Below are positions 26,465-38,287 of a stretch of 64,000 nucleotides of DNA, piece by piece. The translations under genes were made by a program, and so were the position numbers. A model generated the notes under the pieces. The model had not been told where the DNA came from. It ran no database searches and saw only the letters and a program-made list of their open reading frames with translations. The DNA is from Haematobia irritans. Taxonomy: Eukaryota > Arthropoda > Insecta > Diptera > Muscidae. Numbering within the stretch: position 1 is the stretch's first letter; every line of letters begins with the position of its first letter. Location: contig NC_134398.1 of the NCBI RefSeq assembly GCF_050003625.1, positions 79,268,003 through 79,332,002 on the forward strand, given 5' to 3'.

Positions 26465-28080
26465 CATGACAACTTGAAGAAAATAGTAAAATAATTGTGC
26501 AGGGAAATGAAAAAATAGAATGAAGTAGCATTACTTTGTTTAGTTTAATTTGCAAAATGCATCTCACATTTTTTAATACAGGAAGACGGACAACAAATCG
26601 AAGTGTGAATGGTGATAAGAAACTACTAAACAATAAATAAGCGTCTCTAAAGTGCCGATTGATGGATTTCGTATCTTTTGCATGCGTTCATTCTATATTT
26701 CAAGTGACATCTCGAGATTCTACTCTGTTGTTTCCTTTCTGTTTATTTAATAAGAGATTTAAGAAAAGTGTTTCATGTTTTTATTTACGTAAATTCAAAG
26801 GTTGCATGTTTACTTACATTTCAGATTGTTTAGTCATTGTGATGGTGTTTTTGGTAGAATATCATCTTAGCTGAGTGTTGGTGTTATTAGAAGTTGAAGG
26901 TCACCCGTTGCGTTGTGGGCTCGAACGTTCACAATGGCCATGGATGGCAAGAGAGGGAAAGAAATTTGACACTTGACTGGATTCCTTTGTAATGGAGTGT
27001 GCTGTTCCTTTACTTTTCTGTGAAGCTACAGCCCACACACATAGACTCTAGCCGAAATCATGAAGGCTGAGGTGTCGATTGTTGCCATTGTAGGATGTTT
27101 GTTTGTTTGCATTCTTGCTGAGTGCTCGCCTTGCATCTGCCTCTCATGTATCCGGAGGAGATGGGGAAAAGTAATCATCGATAGACAATAAATGCGGGTA
27201 GTTAATGTTCTGTGTTCTTTGTATTCATAATAATCAGTAGGGAACCATTCCAAGTTATTCTGCCTGCCAATCGATCAATGATGGTGATAACACGATTAGT
27301 GGAAATTTCTATCGAATTGATGCCTGCCAGACTTTATTACTATTGTTCTTCTCGGAATGGTTTGGAAAACATCTCATTTTCCCCTCCTGAATGGGACGTA
27401 AAATGTTCAAGCTGAAAGAAATAACAAAGAACGATAATCTGAGGTAAAACAGATGAATGACAACAGTCTGATATGAAATCGAATCACATCATCCTGTCTT
27501 TTGTTGGTGGTATTTCGATCTAATATCATAATTAAACCCTTAAATCTTTCAGCAGATGTTTTTGAGAACTAACACTGCTAAAGGTTTACACAATTACTAA
27601 TCCAATTAATTTGGTATGATTGGTACACTCGGATGATGTAAACTTTCTAATAGGCTAAATTTACATATGAATATATATATAAATGTAGATTTTGGGTCCA
27701 ATCGCAAAGTTAATTTGTCTACGATTTAGCAAAATTTTCACATCCTTCAAAAGGATGTACAGGAAGGACACTTAGAAAAAACTTACCCAATTTGATATGG
27801 TATGGAATACCAGAAGTGAGGAGCTCAACTAAGGGTACATTGAAGGACACTTCACGTCAAAATGCAAGATATAAGGCACACAGCTAATCGACTTAAACAA
27901 ATAAAAAGACGATGCCGCTATATAGATCGATCTCTCAGTTTTACTGAGTACCCAGTGTCGTCTTTAACCTTTTAGGGGCCCTGGGCATATAAGTATAATG
28001 GAGTCCCTATGACTTTGACAGAACATTATTTTGTTATAATAAACAAAACAAAAAAAAGATAAACAAAGTTTTTATTGATA
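26465..28080. other. Largely unique DNA, no convincing gene
   Basis: 26870-27480 is less AT-rich and matches no repeat here; the short ORFs in it (71-75 codons) show no family features. Near 27955-28015 the words GTCGTCTTTAACC and GGGGCCCTGGGCAT recall the GC-rich end of the composite repeat at 6473. Confidence 0.35.
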
Positions 28081-28330
28081 CACTCAAAAAAAGTGAACTC
28101 TCTATTTCACTAAAGCCAATTTAACTTTATTATAGTTCATGGAATTATTATGTTTAGAGAACGTTTTCTTTAATCTAATAATTGTTTGTGTACGTTTGTT
28201 AAATTAGCTAAACCCGAGGAAAAAAATATACTCAAATGAAGAATATAGATTAACTAAATTTGTGTCTTCCACAAAATAGTTCAGAATTTCTTTAAATTTG
28301 TAAATTTTATTACAAATGCGTTCAGAGCAA
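28081..28330 (+). mobile_element. Family D MITE, 5' part
   Basis: CACTCAAAAAAAGTGAACTC is followed by 'CACTAAAGCCAATTTAACTT' and 'TTCATGGAATTATTATG', as in other D copies. It loses similarity after CAAATGCGTTCA. Confidence 0.6.
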
Positions 28331-28663
28331 AGGTAAAATTAAAAATTTTTTAAAATATTCGATCGATGGTTGATTGTACTTTAAACCGGCAACTTTAACG
28401 ATAAAACAAAATCAATTAGAATACGCGACAGACTAACTTTCAACTACTTACTTTTTTACAACTTTTTACGGCTTAATCATCTTTTCTCCTGCACATCACA
28501 GGTTGGCGTTATAGAGACTGACATCAGGTTGCCGCCTAATTTATGTCGTTTAAAGAGGAACCCTTTAGATTTGAGACAGGCAAAATTGTTAATGGCTTCT
28601 TCCAATTCTATGCTTTTTAGCACATCACATTCTATGGACATCTCTCTAATCTTAATCTCTCTT

Positions 28664-28891
28664 CACACAAAGAAAATTTCATTAAAACTCAGCCAACGAA
28701 CAATTTTCATTGATATAACGAAACATTTTCGTTAATACAGTGAAAATATTCGTTAATAGTACGAAAAGTTACGTTGATTGACAGAAAATTCGTTATAATA
28801 AGGAAAAATTTCGTTGTATTAACGAAATTGTTTCATTGGCTGACTTTTAACGACACATTTCGTTAATATAACGAAACTTTTTCTATTAGTG
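28664..28891. mobile_element. Foldback MITE with AACGAAA repeats
   Basis: The ends CACACAAAGAAAATTTC and (other strand) CACTAATAGAAAAAGTTTC are inverted. Inside, TTAAAACTCAGCCAACGAA pairs with the reverse of CATTGGCTGACTTTTAACG, and the motif CGTTAATAYAACGAAA recurs. Most of the 228 bp could fold into one long hairpin. Confidence 0.65.
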
Positions 28892-28944
28892 TTGAAGCAT
28901 TGTAGAACTAGTTTGGAGAAGGAACGATCCCCACTGCAGTTAGT

Positions 28945-29273
28945 AGGTTAGATTAGGTGGTAGCCCGATATATCAGGCTTACTTAGACTATTCAGTCCAT
29001 TGTGATACCACAGTGGTGAATTTCTCTCTTATCACTAAATGCTGCCCGATTCCATGTTAAGCTCAATGACAAGGGACCTCCTTTTTATAGCTGAGTCCCA
29101 GCGGCGTTCCACATTGCAGTGAAAACACTAAGAGAGGCTTTGCAACATTCAGAAATGTCACTAGCATTACTGAGGTGGGATAATCCACCGCTGAAAAACT
29201 TTTTGGTGTTCGGCCGAAGCAGGAATCGAACCCACGGCATTGTGGATGCAAGGCGGGCATGCTAACCATTGCA
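28945..29273 (-). mobile_element. tRNA-headed SINE, copy 2
   Basis: Minus-strand copy of the SINE at 6769, flanked by CCACTGCAGTTAGT on both sides (28931-28944, 29274-29287), the same duplication as in copy 1. It is therefore one insertion event seen twice. The B box reads GGGTTCGATTCC. An 83-codon ORF over it is the translated SINE. Confidence 0.85.
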
Positions 29274-29375
29274 CCACTGCAGTTAGTAACCATTATGCTT
29301 AAAAAGATTCTCATTGCGATTTCTACTTTTTTAAGGTGTCTTCAATGTTGCTTTTTTTTCAAAAGTTGATATATT

Positions 29376-30819
29376 TATACCCTTCACCACTACTGTGGTA
29401 CAGGGTATAATAAGTTTGTGCATTTGTATGTAACGCCAAGAAATAGTGGTCATAGACCCATCTCTGAGTCGATTTAGCGATGTCCGTCTGTCTGCCTGTC
29501 TGTCTGTATATGTAATTTTGTGCACAAAGTACGGCTCGCAATTTAAGTCCGATCGTCTTCAATTTTGGCATAGGGCCGTTTCTTGGGACAGAGACAATCG
29601 CTATTGGTTTTGGAAAAAATCGGTTCAGATTTAGATATAGCTGCCATATATATTTATCCCCGATTTGTTCATAGTTAGCGTGTTTAATAACCGATTTTCT
29701 TGAAATACCGTACATCCAAATATTTTATGAATCTCGAAAATCGTGCAAAATATCAGCCAAATCGGTTAAGATTTGGATATAGCTCCCATATATATCTTTC
29801 GTCCGATTTAGACTCATATGACCACAGAAGCCAAAGTTTACTACCGATCTTCGTGAAATTTTGCACAGAGGGTAGAATTGACATTCTACCAATGCTTGGT
29901 AAATTTTATTGAAATCGGTTCAAATTTAGATATAGCTCCCATATATATCTTTCGTCCGATTTGAACTTATTTGGCCACAAAAGCCAGAGTTTTGCCGTGA
30001 TTTGCTTCAAATTTTGCACAAGGGGTACGTTTAATAGTATCGTTAAGTGTGTCAAATTTTGTTAAAATCGGTTTAGATTTAGATATAGCTCAAATATATA
30101 TCTTTCGCCCGATTTGGACTTATATGGTCTCAAAAGCGAGAGTTTTGCCCTGACTTACTTCAAATTTTGCACAAGCGGTACTTTTAACGATACTATTGTA
30201 TGTGCCAAATATGGTCAAAATCGATTCAGATTTGGATATAGCTCCCATATATATCTTTCGTCCGATTTGAACTTATATGGCCTCAAAATCCAGGGGTTTG
30301 CCGTGATTTGCTGCAAATTTCGCACAAGGAGTACGTTTAGTAGTATCGGTAATTGTGCCAAATTTGGTTGAAATCGGTTCAGACTTAGATATGGTTCCCA
30401 TATATATCTTCCGTCCGATTTGCACTCATATGACCAGGGGGCCAAAGTTATACTCCCATTTACGTGAAATTTCGCATAGATAGCAGAATTATTATTCTAA
30501 CTATACATGTCAACTTTAGTCAAAATCGGTTCAGATTATATATAGCTCCCATATATAAGTACACCAGAGTTGGGGAAATATGGTAGACTGTTACACATTT
30601 TAGACCCATTTTCAATGGAAGTTTCCTCCAATTACTGGATAGCGTTAGGCGATTTAAATTTTAATTCTATAGGTTTTGTAGAAGTAAAAAAATTGTCTCC
30701 TTTATATAGCTTCCAGCAAATGTGAAGTAGTTGCGATGGTAACACAAATGTTGGCCTACATAGGGGTGAAGGGTATAATATAATCGGCCCCGCCCGACTT
30801 TAGACTTTACTTACTTGTT
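29376..30819 (+). mobile_element. INE-1-like element, complete (1.44 kb)
   Basis: 5' hairpin (TATACCC...GGGTATAA), a GTCCGTCTGTCTGCCTGTC microsatellite, about seven internal units each with CAGATTTAGATATAGCTCCC and TTCGTCCGAT, and the 3' hairpin ATCGGCCCCGCCCGACTT before CTTACTTGTTTT. Comparison with the empty site in the composite copy at 6473 (ATATATTTTTAACATAG) shows insertion within a T-run, as expected for the Helentron/INE-1 group. Confidence 0.8.
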
Positions 30820-31006
30820 TTAACATAGAATCAGTTCCCTCATTTTCACAATTCTCAAGATAAATGCAAACATTGTATTTCTAACTCTTTCTCATTAACA
30901 TTTTCATAATAAAATTCAACAATCTTGCAGGAACTAGGGGCCCCCTATCTATCGTGGGACCCTGGGCAGGTGCCCAGAGTGCCCAGAGGGAAAGACGGGC
31001 ATGTGA

Positions 31007-31392
31007 GTACCCAGAAGATACAATTTTTGATCCATCCAAGCATACCGCAGGTCTATGGCAATTTGGGCAACTATGGCGTACATAGCGCATTTTGTACACT
31101 GTGTTGGCTCTTTGGAGTGTTAACGTGAACAACAACTGTATACTAGTCTTGTGTCGTTCCGGAAAGAACTAGTACAAATGAATGATTCACTAGTAGGAAC
31201 GAACGGTACATTTCTTTCACTCTCATAGTTCCACGGCTCCTTTATCATCAGCTGAGTTTCATTTCTTTAGGTACTTGTCATTCACTCTGCAACACAAATT
31301 TGATGAAATGTGCACAAATTTTTCTGACGAAAATAAAAATATCTTTTTTATACAATACAGAGTAAAATAACAGGGGTTACATGAAAGTAATA
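31007..31392. other. Short unassigned stretch, possible hAT end
   Basis: 31150-31260 contains GTTCCGGAAAGAACTAGT and AGGAACGAACGG and CTTTCACTCTCATAGTTCC, subterminal-repeat-like words often seen at hAT ends. A hAT transposase relic starts 1.6 kb downstream. No gene. Confidence 0.3.
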
Positions 31393-32825
31393 TGAGGAAA
31401 TCCTGCAGGAAGCTCTTTAACAAAGCAAAGTCCACCAGAGCTCCCGAGGATAGGAACGCTTAGAAGAAAAATCTGAGAGGATACAAGCGAGAACTGAGAA
31501 AGGCTCATCATAACTCTTGGAATGATTACTGCAGCAGTATTGCAGTATGATTACTGCAGCAGTATAGCATCCACTAACTAGGCTCCAGGTTTCATTAAAA
31601 CATCGGAGGGCAATTGGACAACGTCCAGTGAGGAGACGCTGGAGGTACTATTGGACACACATTTTCGTAGGAATCAGACGGTTGAACCATGTTCTGGCGG
31701 TGCCACAGTGACCCAGCGCTAATTTTCTATCGAGGAAATTGTATCGGAATCTAGAATGAAATGGGCGTTCAACAGCTTTGGACCATTCAAATCCCCCGGA
31801 CCTGATGGAATTACTCCGGCGGAGTTACAAGCAGTGACTGACAGAATTATCTCCTGGTTGTCGGCGATATATACAGGGTGTATCAACTTAGCATATATTC
31901 TAGGAAAGTGGAGGGAAACAAAATTCGTTTTCATACCTAAAGCGGGAAAAGCCTCTCACTAGGACAAGCAAACATACAAAGGTATGTGAACAGAGGCACT
32001 CCTCAAGGAAGAGTTCTATCAACTCTTCTTTGGAATGTTGCTATAAACAACCTTCTGGTTTCCCTAGAAAAAGAAAGGATAAAAGTGGTGGTATACGCAG
32101 ACGATGTGGCTCTAGTAGTCAGGGGAAAATTCCCATCGACAATCAGAGATGTTATACAGGGAGCCCTCCGGATGACTTAGAAATGGGCGAAAGAGAATGG
32201 TCTTGGAGTAGATCCTGTACTGCAAAGATCGCAAAACTCCCACGGTTAAGCCCATATCCTTAGGGGGTATTGAAATTCCCTTTGGTGAGTGTGCAAAATA
32301 CCTTGGCGTACCTTGGCCTTGGAAAGAGCGAAAAACTCGTGCAAAAAGGCAATAGGAAAAAAGTGGGAACTAAAACCGAAAATTGTGTATTGGCTATACA
32401 CGGCAGTGGTTAGACCTATAATGCTATATGGTGTTGTAGTCTGGTGGCCGGCACTTCAGCAACCGACAGGTTTAGATAAAGTTCAGCGTATGGCGTGCTT
32501 GTATATCTCAGGTGCATTCAGTAAGACAGGAACAGATTCCCTTAATGTCATGCTGCAACTATTTCCTGTAGACATTTTGGCCAAATAGTCAGCTGCAATA
32601 ACAACTGTGCGGTTGCGCGAGCTATCGCTGTGGTCGGTAAAAATGTACGGTCACAGTTCGGTCCTCAAAATAATGCCAGATGTGCGTAACGTAATGGATT
32701 ACACTCTGGCGAAATCACTTTTCGACAAAAAGTTTGAAACTCTAATTCCCAACAGTGAGGCGTGATGCACACAGGCTCCGGGGAATAAACAATACATAGA
32801 TTTCTACACTGATGGCTCCAAATTG
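31393..32825 (+). pseudogene. RT/RNase H LINE, copy 1, degenerate
   Basis: It starts in the linker before RT (RKLFNKAKSTRAPED) and includes part of the RT N-terminal side (FGPFKSPGPDGITP). After SKAGKASH it jumps over ~360 bases that copy 2 retains. The palm with RGTPQGRVLS and YADDVALVV follows, then the post-RT region and the first residues of RNase H (YIDFYTDGSKLD), where it is cut. Frameshifts and stops occur throughout. It keeps one segment (around 32665-32695) that copy 2 lacks, so copy 2 is not simply a duplicate of this one. Confidence 0.8.
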
Positions 32826-32857
32826 GATTTACAAGTGGGTACTCCGAAACATCTCGT

Positions 32858-33063
32858 ACAAAAATTTCGAATGCTGTTTGCTGTTAAGTACTTACAATGA
32901 CGTTTTGGAGAAAGAAAAACTAAAATTCAAACAGCTTATGTCGTAAGCCTCACTATGGATGGATGGACATCCAGATGTCATTGTAGCTATATAGCTGTCA
33001 CTGCACATTAAATCGATGGAAATACTGAGATGCACATTCACATCACATTTGTTAGCTTGCGTA
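32858..33063 (+). pseudogene. hAT transposase relic, first part
   Basis: Reading (with one frameshift) YNDVLEKEKLK, then TAYVVSLTMDGWTSR and CSYIAVTAH, then EMHIH. The DGWTS block followed by YIAVTAH(Y/F)ID is characteristic of the catalytic region of hAT transposases with BED fingers. It is cut at 33063 by element H2; the frame resumes at 38290. Confidence 0.75.
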
Positions 33064-33185
33064 CACCCTCAAAAAAAATTGCTTCTTTAACATATGTTCT
33101 AAACATATTTTGCAGGAAGCACATATATTTTTGGATATTGCCGAAATATTATTATGTTTGTTTTATGTGAACATATTATATGAAA

Positions 33186-36100
33186 AGTCCACTAGAGCCC
33201 CTGAGGATGGGACGCTTACAAGAAGAATCTGAGAGGATACAAGCGGCAACTGAGAAATGCTCAGCATAACTCTTGGAATGATTACTGCAGCAGTATTGAG
33301 AATACGTCCGAGGCTTCCAGACTACGGAAGGTTCTAGCATCCACCAACTCCGCTCCAGGTTTCATTAAAACATCGGAGGGCAATTGGAGAACGTCCAGTG
33401 AGGAGACGCTGGAGGTACTATTGGACAAACATTTTCCTGGAAATCAGACGGTTGAATCAGGTTCTGGCGGTGCCACAGTGGCTCAGCGGTCGTTTCCTAT
33501 CGAGGAAATTGTATCGGAATCTAGAATAAGATGGGCGTTAAATAGCTTTGGACCATCAAATCCCCTGGACCTGATGGAATTACTCCGGGGGAGTTACAAG
33601 CAGTGACTGACAAAATTATCCCCTGGTTGTCGGCGATACATAAAGGATGTATCAACTTATCATATATCCCAGGAAAGTGGAGGGAAACAAAAGTCGTTTT
33701 CATACCTAAAACGGGAAAAGCCTCTCACTCGAGGGCGGAGGATTTCCGACCAATCAGCTTATCCTCATTCCTACTGAAGACTCTGGAGAGGATGATAGAT
33801 ATTTATCTTAGAACTAGCATCGATTCAAGTTTGTTCTCGAAACGACAGCATGCATACTCGAAGGGCAGGTCTACTGAGACCGCATTACATGAACTAGTCA
33901 GCTTTATTGAAAGCTCACTATCTGTCAAAGAATACACAATCGTGGCGTTTCTAGACATCGAAGGGGCGTTCAATAATGTCCATCCGAGCTCGATATTAAA
34001 TGGACTGACAACTCTGAATGTTGATCCATGTATACTTAGGCTATTAGACGAACTTCTAATGAAGAGACGTATTTCAGCCACACTAGGACAAGCAAACATA
34101 CAAAGGTATGTGAACAGAGGCACTCCCCAAGGAGGAGTTCTATCACCTCTTCTTTGGAATGTTGCTATAAATAACCTTCTGGTTACCATAGAAAAAGAAA
34201 GGATAAAAGTGGTAGCATACGCAGATGATGTGGCTCTAACAGTCAGGGGAAAATTCCCATCCACAATCAGAGATATTATTCAGAGGGCCCTCCGGGATGA
34301 CTGAGAAATGGGCGAAAGACAATGGTCTTGGGGTAAATCCTGCAAAGACAGAACTAGTCATGTACTGCAAAGATCGCAAAACTTCCACGGTTAGGCCCAT
34401 TTCCTTAGGGGGTATTGAAATTCCCTTTGGTGAGTGTGAAAAATACCTTGGCGTTATTTTGGACAGAAAGCTGAACTTGAAGCTTAATATTGAAGAAAGG
34501 CGAGAAAAGCAACGGCAGCTTTGTACTCGTGCAAAAAGACAATAGGAAAAAAGTGGGGACTAAAACCAAAAATTGTGCATTGGCTATACACGGCAGTGGT
34601 TAGACCTATAATGCTATATGGTGTTGTAGTCTGGTGGTCGGCACTTCACCAGCCAACAATTTTAGACAAAGTTCAGCGTATGGCGTGTTTGTGTATCTCA
34701 GGCGCATTCAGCAAGACAGTAACAAATTCCCTTAATGTCATGCTGCATCTATTGCCTTTAGACATTTTGGCCAAACAGTCAGCTGCAACAACGGTTGTGC
34801 GGTTGCGCGAGTTATCGCTGTGGTCGGAAAAAAGTTACGGTCACAGTTCGGCGAGTCCACTTTTCGACAAAAAGTTTGAGACTCTAATCCCCAACAGTGA
34901 GGCGTGGTGCACACAGACCCCCGGGAATAAAGAATATATAGATTTCTACACTGATGGCTCCAAATTGGATGGACAATTGGGTTTCGGAGTATATTCTAAT
35001 GATCTGGAACTTCGAATAGCGAAAAGATTACCTAATCACTGTAGTGGTTTTCAGGCTGAAATATTAGCAATAAGAGAGGTGGCGAATTGGCTGAGAAGTA
35101 ATGTTCCAAAAAATGTGGGCATTAATATATACTCAGACAGTCAACCTGCAATAAAATCCTTGGACTCTCTGTTCCTCAACTCGAAAACGGCAATCGACTG
35201 CCGCAAATCTCTCAATGAGATGGCTGAGCAGTACAATATTCACCTAATATGGGTGCCTGGCCATAGGAACATACCGGGGAACTGCGAAGCGGATGAGTTG
35301 GCAAGGCTAGGGACTACCTTACATTAGGCTGACCATTACATCTCTTTTAAAGAGTTCGTATCTTTTTGTTCACTCTCTTTTTTTGGTGCCGTATTTTTAT
35401 GTCCAACAGATTTAGTATGAATTCGCCACAATTGTTCCCCACTAATTGTTTACTAGGTTAAATCTGTTGACAAATTAAAGGCCGGAACATAATTGCGACA
35501 TTTCGAAGTACGGCGTAAAAATTAGAAATAGATGTAATTGAACGTACCACGTAAATACGCCAATGCGTTGTCGTCGTCAATTTATTTTGTTTATTTTTTA
35601 AGAAAATGTGATTCTTTTTGTTTTTTATTGTTTTATTATATATTTATTTCATTATTTCTATCATTAGAAACCATTATTATTTTAATTTTAACATCAATAA
35701 AATTATTAATTATTTAATAATTTTTTTTATTGTAAACTCTTTTTTAGTTAAAGTGTTCTCTTTTTTAAAGCGAAAGTTCTCTTTTGAAAATTATCCATAT
35801 GGAAACCCTACCTTACATATTCCTGGGGAACTAGAATTTGTTGGTATGCCCCTAGCTACCTGCAAGCTCATGCTACGTGAGAAGGCTGTTATGATGGCAA
35901 ATGTTCGATGGGAGAATTGCAAGGGTTGTAACGACACCAAGCAAATATGGCCCCATTTCAACTTAAACCGCACACTAGATATGCTAATGTTCTCGAGACG
36001 TCAGATATCACTCCTGATATCTGCTATAACGGGTCGCTGCCTGATAGGCGATTTTGCAAAAACTATTGGCGCGAAGTATAATGACTATTGTATGAGCTGT

Positions 36101-36283
36101 CATGATGCGGAGGAAAAAGAATCAATTAAACACCTCTTGTATGAGTGTCCTGCATTTTGTGTAAAGCGCAAGCAACTTTTAGGAGCATATAGCTTCAGAT
36201 TACTGGCGGATCTGGAAAACGCTAACTTAAGCAGTCTGCTAATGTTTTTGGAACAATCTGGTTGGTTCAACAAAGAAAAATAA
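33186..36283 (+). pseudogene. LINE ORF2 remnant: RT, RNase H, zinc knuckle
   Basis: Linker and RT start are at 33186-33600; a one-base loss near 33557 breaks the frame before GITPGELQ. RT continues at 33603-34304 with DFRPISLSSF, STETALHELV, FLDIEGAFNNV, RGTPQGGVLSPLLWN and the catalytic YADDVAL at ~34219. A frameshift at ~34290 and another at ~34530 follow. RNase H lies at ~34935-35325 (FYTDGSKLD, AEILAIREV, YSDSQPAIKS, WVPGHRNIPGNCEADELAR), with its acidic residues visible. A 483-bp insert then splits the frame. The last part (35819-36283) carries CMSCHDAEEKESIKHLLYEC, a Cys-Cys-His-Cys knuckle. The frame ends at TAA 36283. Confidence 0.85.
35325..35807. mobile_element. 483-bp insert in the LINE, 11-bp duplication
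   Basis: It is flanked by CTACCTTACAT on both sides (35314-35324 and 35808-35818); removing it restores the LINE frame at Thr-Leu-His. It contains inverted blocks (CCAACAGATTTA / TAAATCTGTTGA, and TTACATCT / AGATGTAA) and CTCTTTTAAAGAG-like words. No terminal inverted repeat or poly(A) tail is clear, so the class is unknown. Confidence 0.65.
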
Positions 36284-36342
36284 TCAAGAAGGTTCAGCGG
36301 TTAAAACTAGAAGTGCCCATATGTAATAGGTACTTTTAGTTA

Positions 36343-36419
36343 ATGTGGTATCACAATGGACTGAATAGTCTAAGTGAGCCTGAATCTTAATCGGGCTGCC
36401 ACTTTAACCTAACCTAATC
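36343..36419 (+). mobile_element. LINE 3' tail shared with the SINE
   Basis: GTGGTATCACAATGGACTGA, then ATAGTCTAAGTGAGCCTGA, then TCGGGCTGCCAC and CCTAACCTAA: the same order and nearly the same bases as the SINE tail at 7029-7096. It is the expected recognition end for the LINE-encoded reverse transcriptase. Confidence 0.8.
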
Positions 36420-36643
36420 TATATGTTTGGATGCATTTTGAGCCCAAAAATATTTTATGCTTGTAATAATTTTTTACCAAAGAAGATTGTGCTCAAAAAA
36501 ATTATGTCTGCCTAATTTCATGCATATTACCTCACATCTTTCTCACTTCCACGAGATTTTTTAGTTCTTAGGACCTTTTTCTATAATACAAACAATGCTG
36601 AAGAAATTGTTCAATTTTATAAATTTGTTAAATTTTACCTTTC

Positions 36644-36713
36644 GCCTGGACGGAGAATCGAACCGAGGATCATACGGTTTGTAAGCCACCACACTATCCA
36701 CTGGGCTACGTAG
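36644..36713 (-). other. tRNA-like module 1 of H2
   Basis: Minus strand A box TAGCCCAGTGG and B box CGGTTCGATTCTCC, head to head with module 2. Confidence 0.6.
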
Positions 36714-36829
36714 CTGTTATAGTCACCAATAGACAATTATCGTTATATGTTTCACTTATATAGCATAGTTTGCAGCGCCCACGATCCGATGCAAACAAAA
36801 CATTATTGAACAGAAACACACATTTGTTG

Positions 36830-36903
36830 GCCCCTTAGAACAATGGTTACCATGTCCGCCTTGCATACAAAGGGTCCTGGGTTCAATCCCTGCTCCGACC
36901 GAA
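36830..36903 (+). other. tRNA-like module 2 of H2
   Basis: Degenerate A box (AGAACAATGGTTA) and B box GGGTTCAATCCC, followed by a T-run. Confidence 0.55.
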
Positions 36904-37566
36904 CACCATTTTTTTTAATTTATATATTTATATTTATATATTACTATATTAAATTTTTACAATGAAACTTCGAAATTTGTGCTATTAAAGATTTACAGTC
37001 AGAACAGAACATATAAATGAAATGGACTGAGCTTTTCGATAAATTATTATTTTTTTATTGCAAAAATAACAATTTTGTTACAAAAAAATGTTTTTGGTAT
37101 AAAAGTTTGAAATTTTCGAAGAAATTCGAAAGCCCTAACAAAAGAAGAAATTCGAGCATAAACATAAACAATTTTACAATATAAACATAAATTTATTTAG
37201 GCGGGAACTATTTTCTACTAGTATTTAACACAATTTTAAATGCATTTAAAATTTATCGTTTTTAGAAATATGTGTGAATATTTATTAACGAATAATTTTG
37301 TACATAATATTAGTTATAATACAATTTTCCAAACAGTTATTCTGCTTTTAGAGATTCGAGTTTTGCCACTAAAATGAAATAAAAAAAAATAGCAGCAAAA
37401 TTCGAACTTAATGCCCGCCTTTATTGTTGAAAGTGTCCGTCAACTCCTCTTGGTTTACTTAGTAATAAAGAGAAAGTAAACTTATTTTTTTCCTGAAGAT
37501 CCCTTTGTAATTTTTATATATTTTCCAGTTTTTTTTTTTTAATTTCCTTTCTTCCTAAATATTACA

Positions 37567-37629
37567 TTGGTGAACTCCTCTCTTATCACTGAGTGCCCGA
37601 TTCCATGTTAAGCTCAATGACAAGAGACG
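37567..37629 (-). mobile_element. SINE fragment inside H2
   Basis: GGTGAACTCCTCTCTTATCAC through TTCCATGTTAAGCTCAATGA matches the SINE body in reverse; both ends are missing. Confidence 0.7.
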
Positions 37630-38287
37630 AAACAAGAAAAAAATTGTGTCCATAATGCCATAATGCCAAAATGATAAACAAAATACATGTCCACACATAC
37701 TTAAATTGCTGCTCCCAAGGCAAAAACACATGCTGTTGTTCTCTTGGTTCCGAATGTCTTTTCTCTTTACTCCGAATACGCAATTTAATATAAAAATTAA
37801 ATAATATTTAGACTATAAAATTTTTTGGCGAAGCCTTATAAACATGCCAAGCGCATAGCAAAACCAAATGAACACATAAAACAGTTTTCCGAAACAACAT
37901 ACAAGCAGTTTCACAGAAATTGCGCTCTTCTGATTCTCGTGCTGTGTTTTGTTGATATCTTTCGTCAACCCTTCGGGTTTCCATTTCTACTTCTTTCTCT
38001 ATACACTCTCAGTCGCATCCTGAATAAAATATCACAACATACTTGTATATATGTTTACTCTAAATTTGTAAATTTATATATGTTTACAATTACACATATT
38101 ATTTTTATGAAACATTCTCGTCCCAAATATAATATATTCTAACATATCAACATATGTGTCCCAAACATTTAATGCTAGTTTAGGAACATTACATTTTTGC
38201 ACTTAAATAAATTGTGTTTAAAAAATTGTGCCCGAAACACATTATTTTTATATCGGAACATATGAAAAACATATTTTTCTAACAGCG

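Larger units (their letters stand above)
28913..31006 (-). mobile_element. Composite repeat, copy B, split by INE-1-like element
   Basis: It is the reverse-strand counterpart of 6473-7131: CTAGTTTGGAGAAGGAACG at its left and the GC-rich GGGCCCCC...GTGCCCAGAG end at its right. It carries the same SINE at the same position and is split at a T-run (29375/30820) by a 1.44-kb INE-1-like element. Confidence 0.65.
33183..36419 (+). mobile_element. RT/RNase H LINE, copy 2, 5'-truncated
   Basis: A non-LTR retrotransposon lacking its endonuclease region, inserted in H2 with TATATG at both junctions. It contains RT, RNase H, a C-terminal Cys/His knuckle and a 3' UTR ending TTTAACCTAACCTAATC. The RNase H domain after RT places it in the I superfamily (I/LOA/R1-like clades); I cannot fix the clade. 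Its last ~75 bases match the SINE tail. Confidence 0.85.
33064..38287 (+). mobile_element. Element H, copy 2, split by a LINE
   Basis: It begins CACCCTCAAAAAAAATTGC and ends TTTTTCTAACAGCG, flanked by TA at 33062-33063 and 38288-38289. Removing H2 and one TA restores the hAT reading frame (LACVEYNEKHT). A LINE interrupts it at 33183-36419, with a 6-bp TATATG repeat on both sides. It also carries a 63-bp SINE fragment at 37567-37629. Confidence 0.8.

Noticed and set aside
33603..34304. Intact host reverse-transcriptase gene
   Set aside because: It is one open stretch of a frameshifted, 5'-truncated LINE, with neighbouring pieces of the same protein in other frames.
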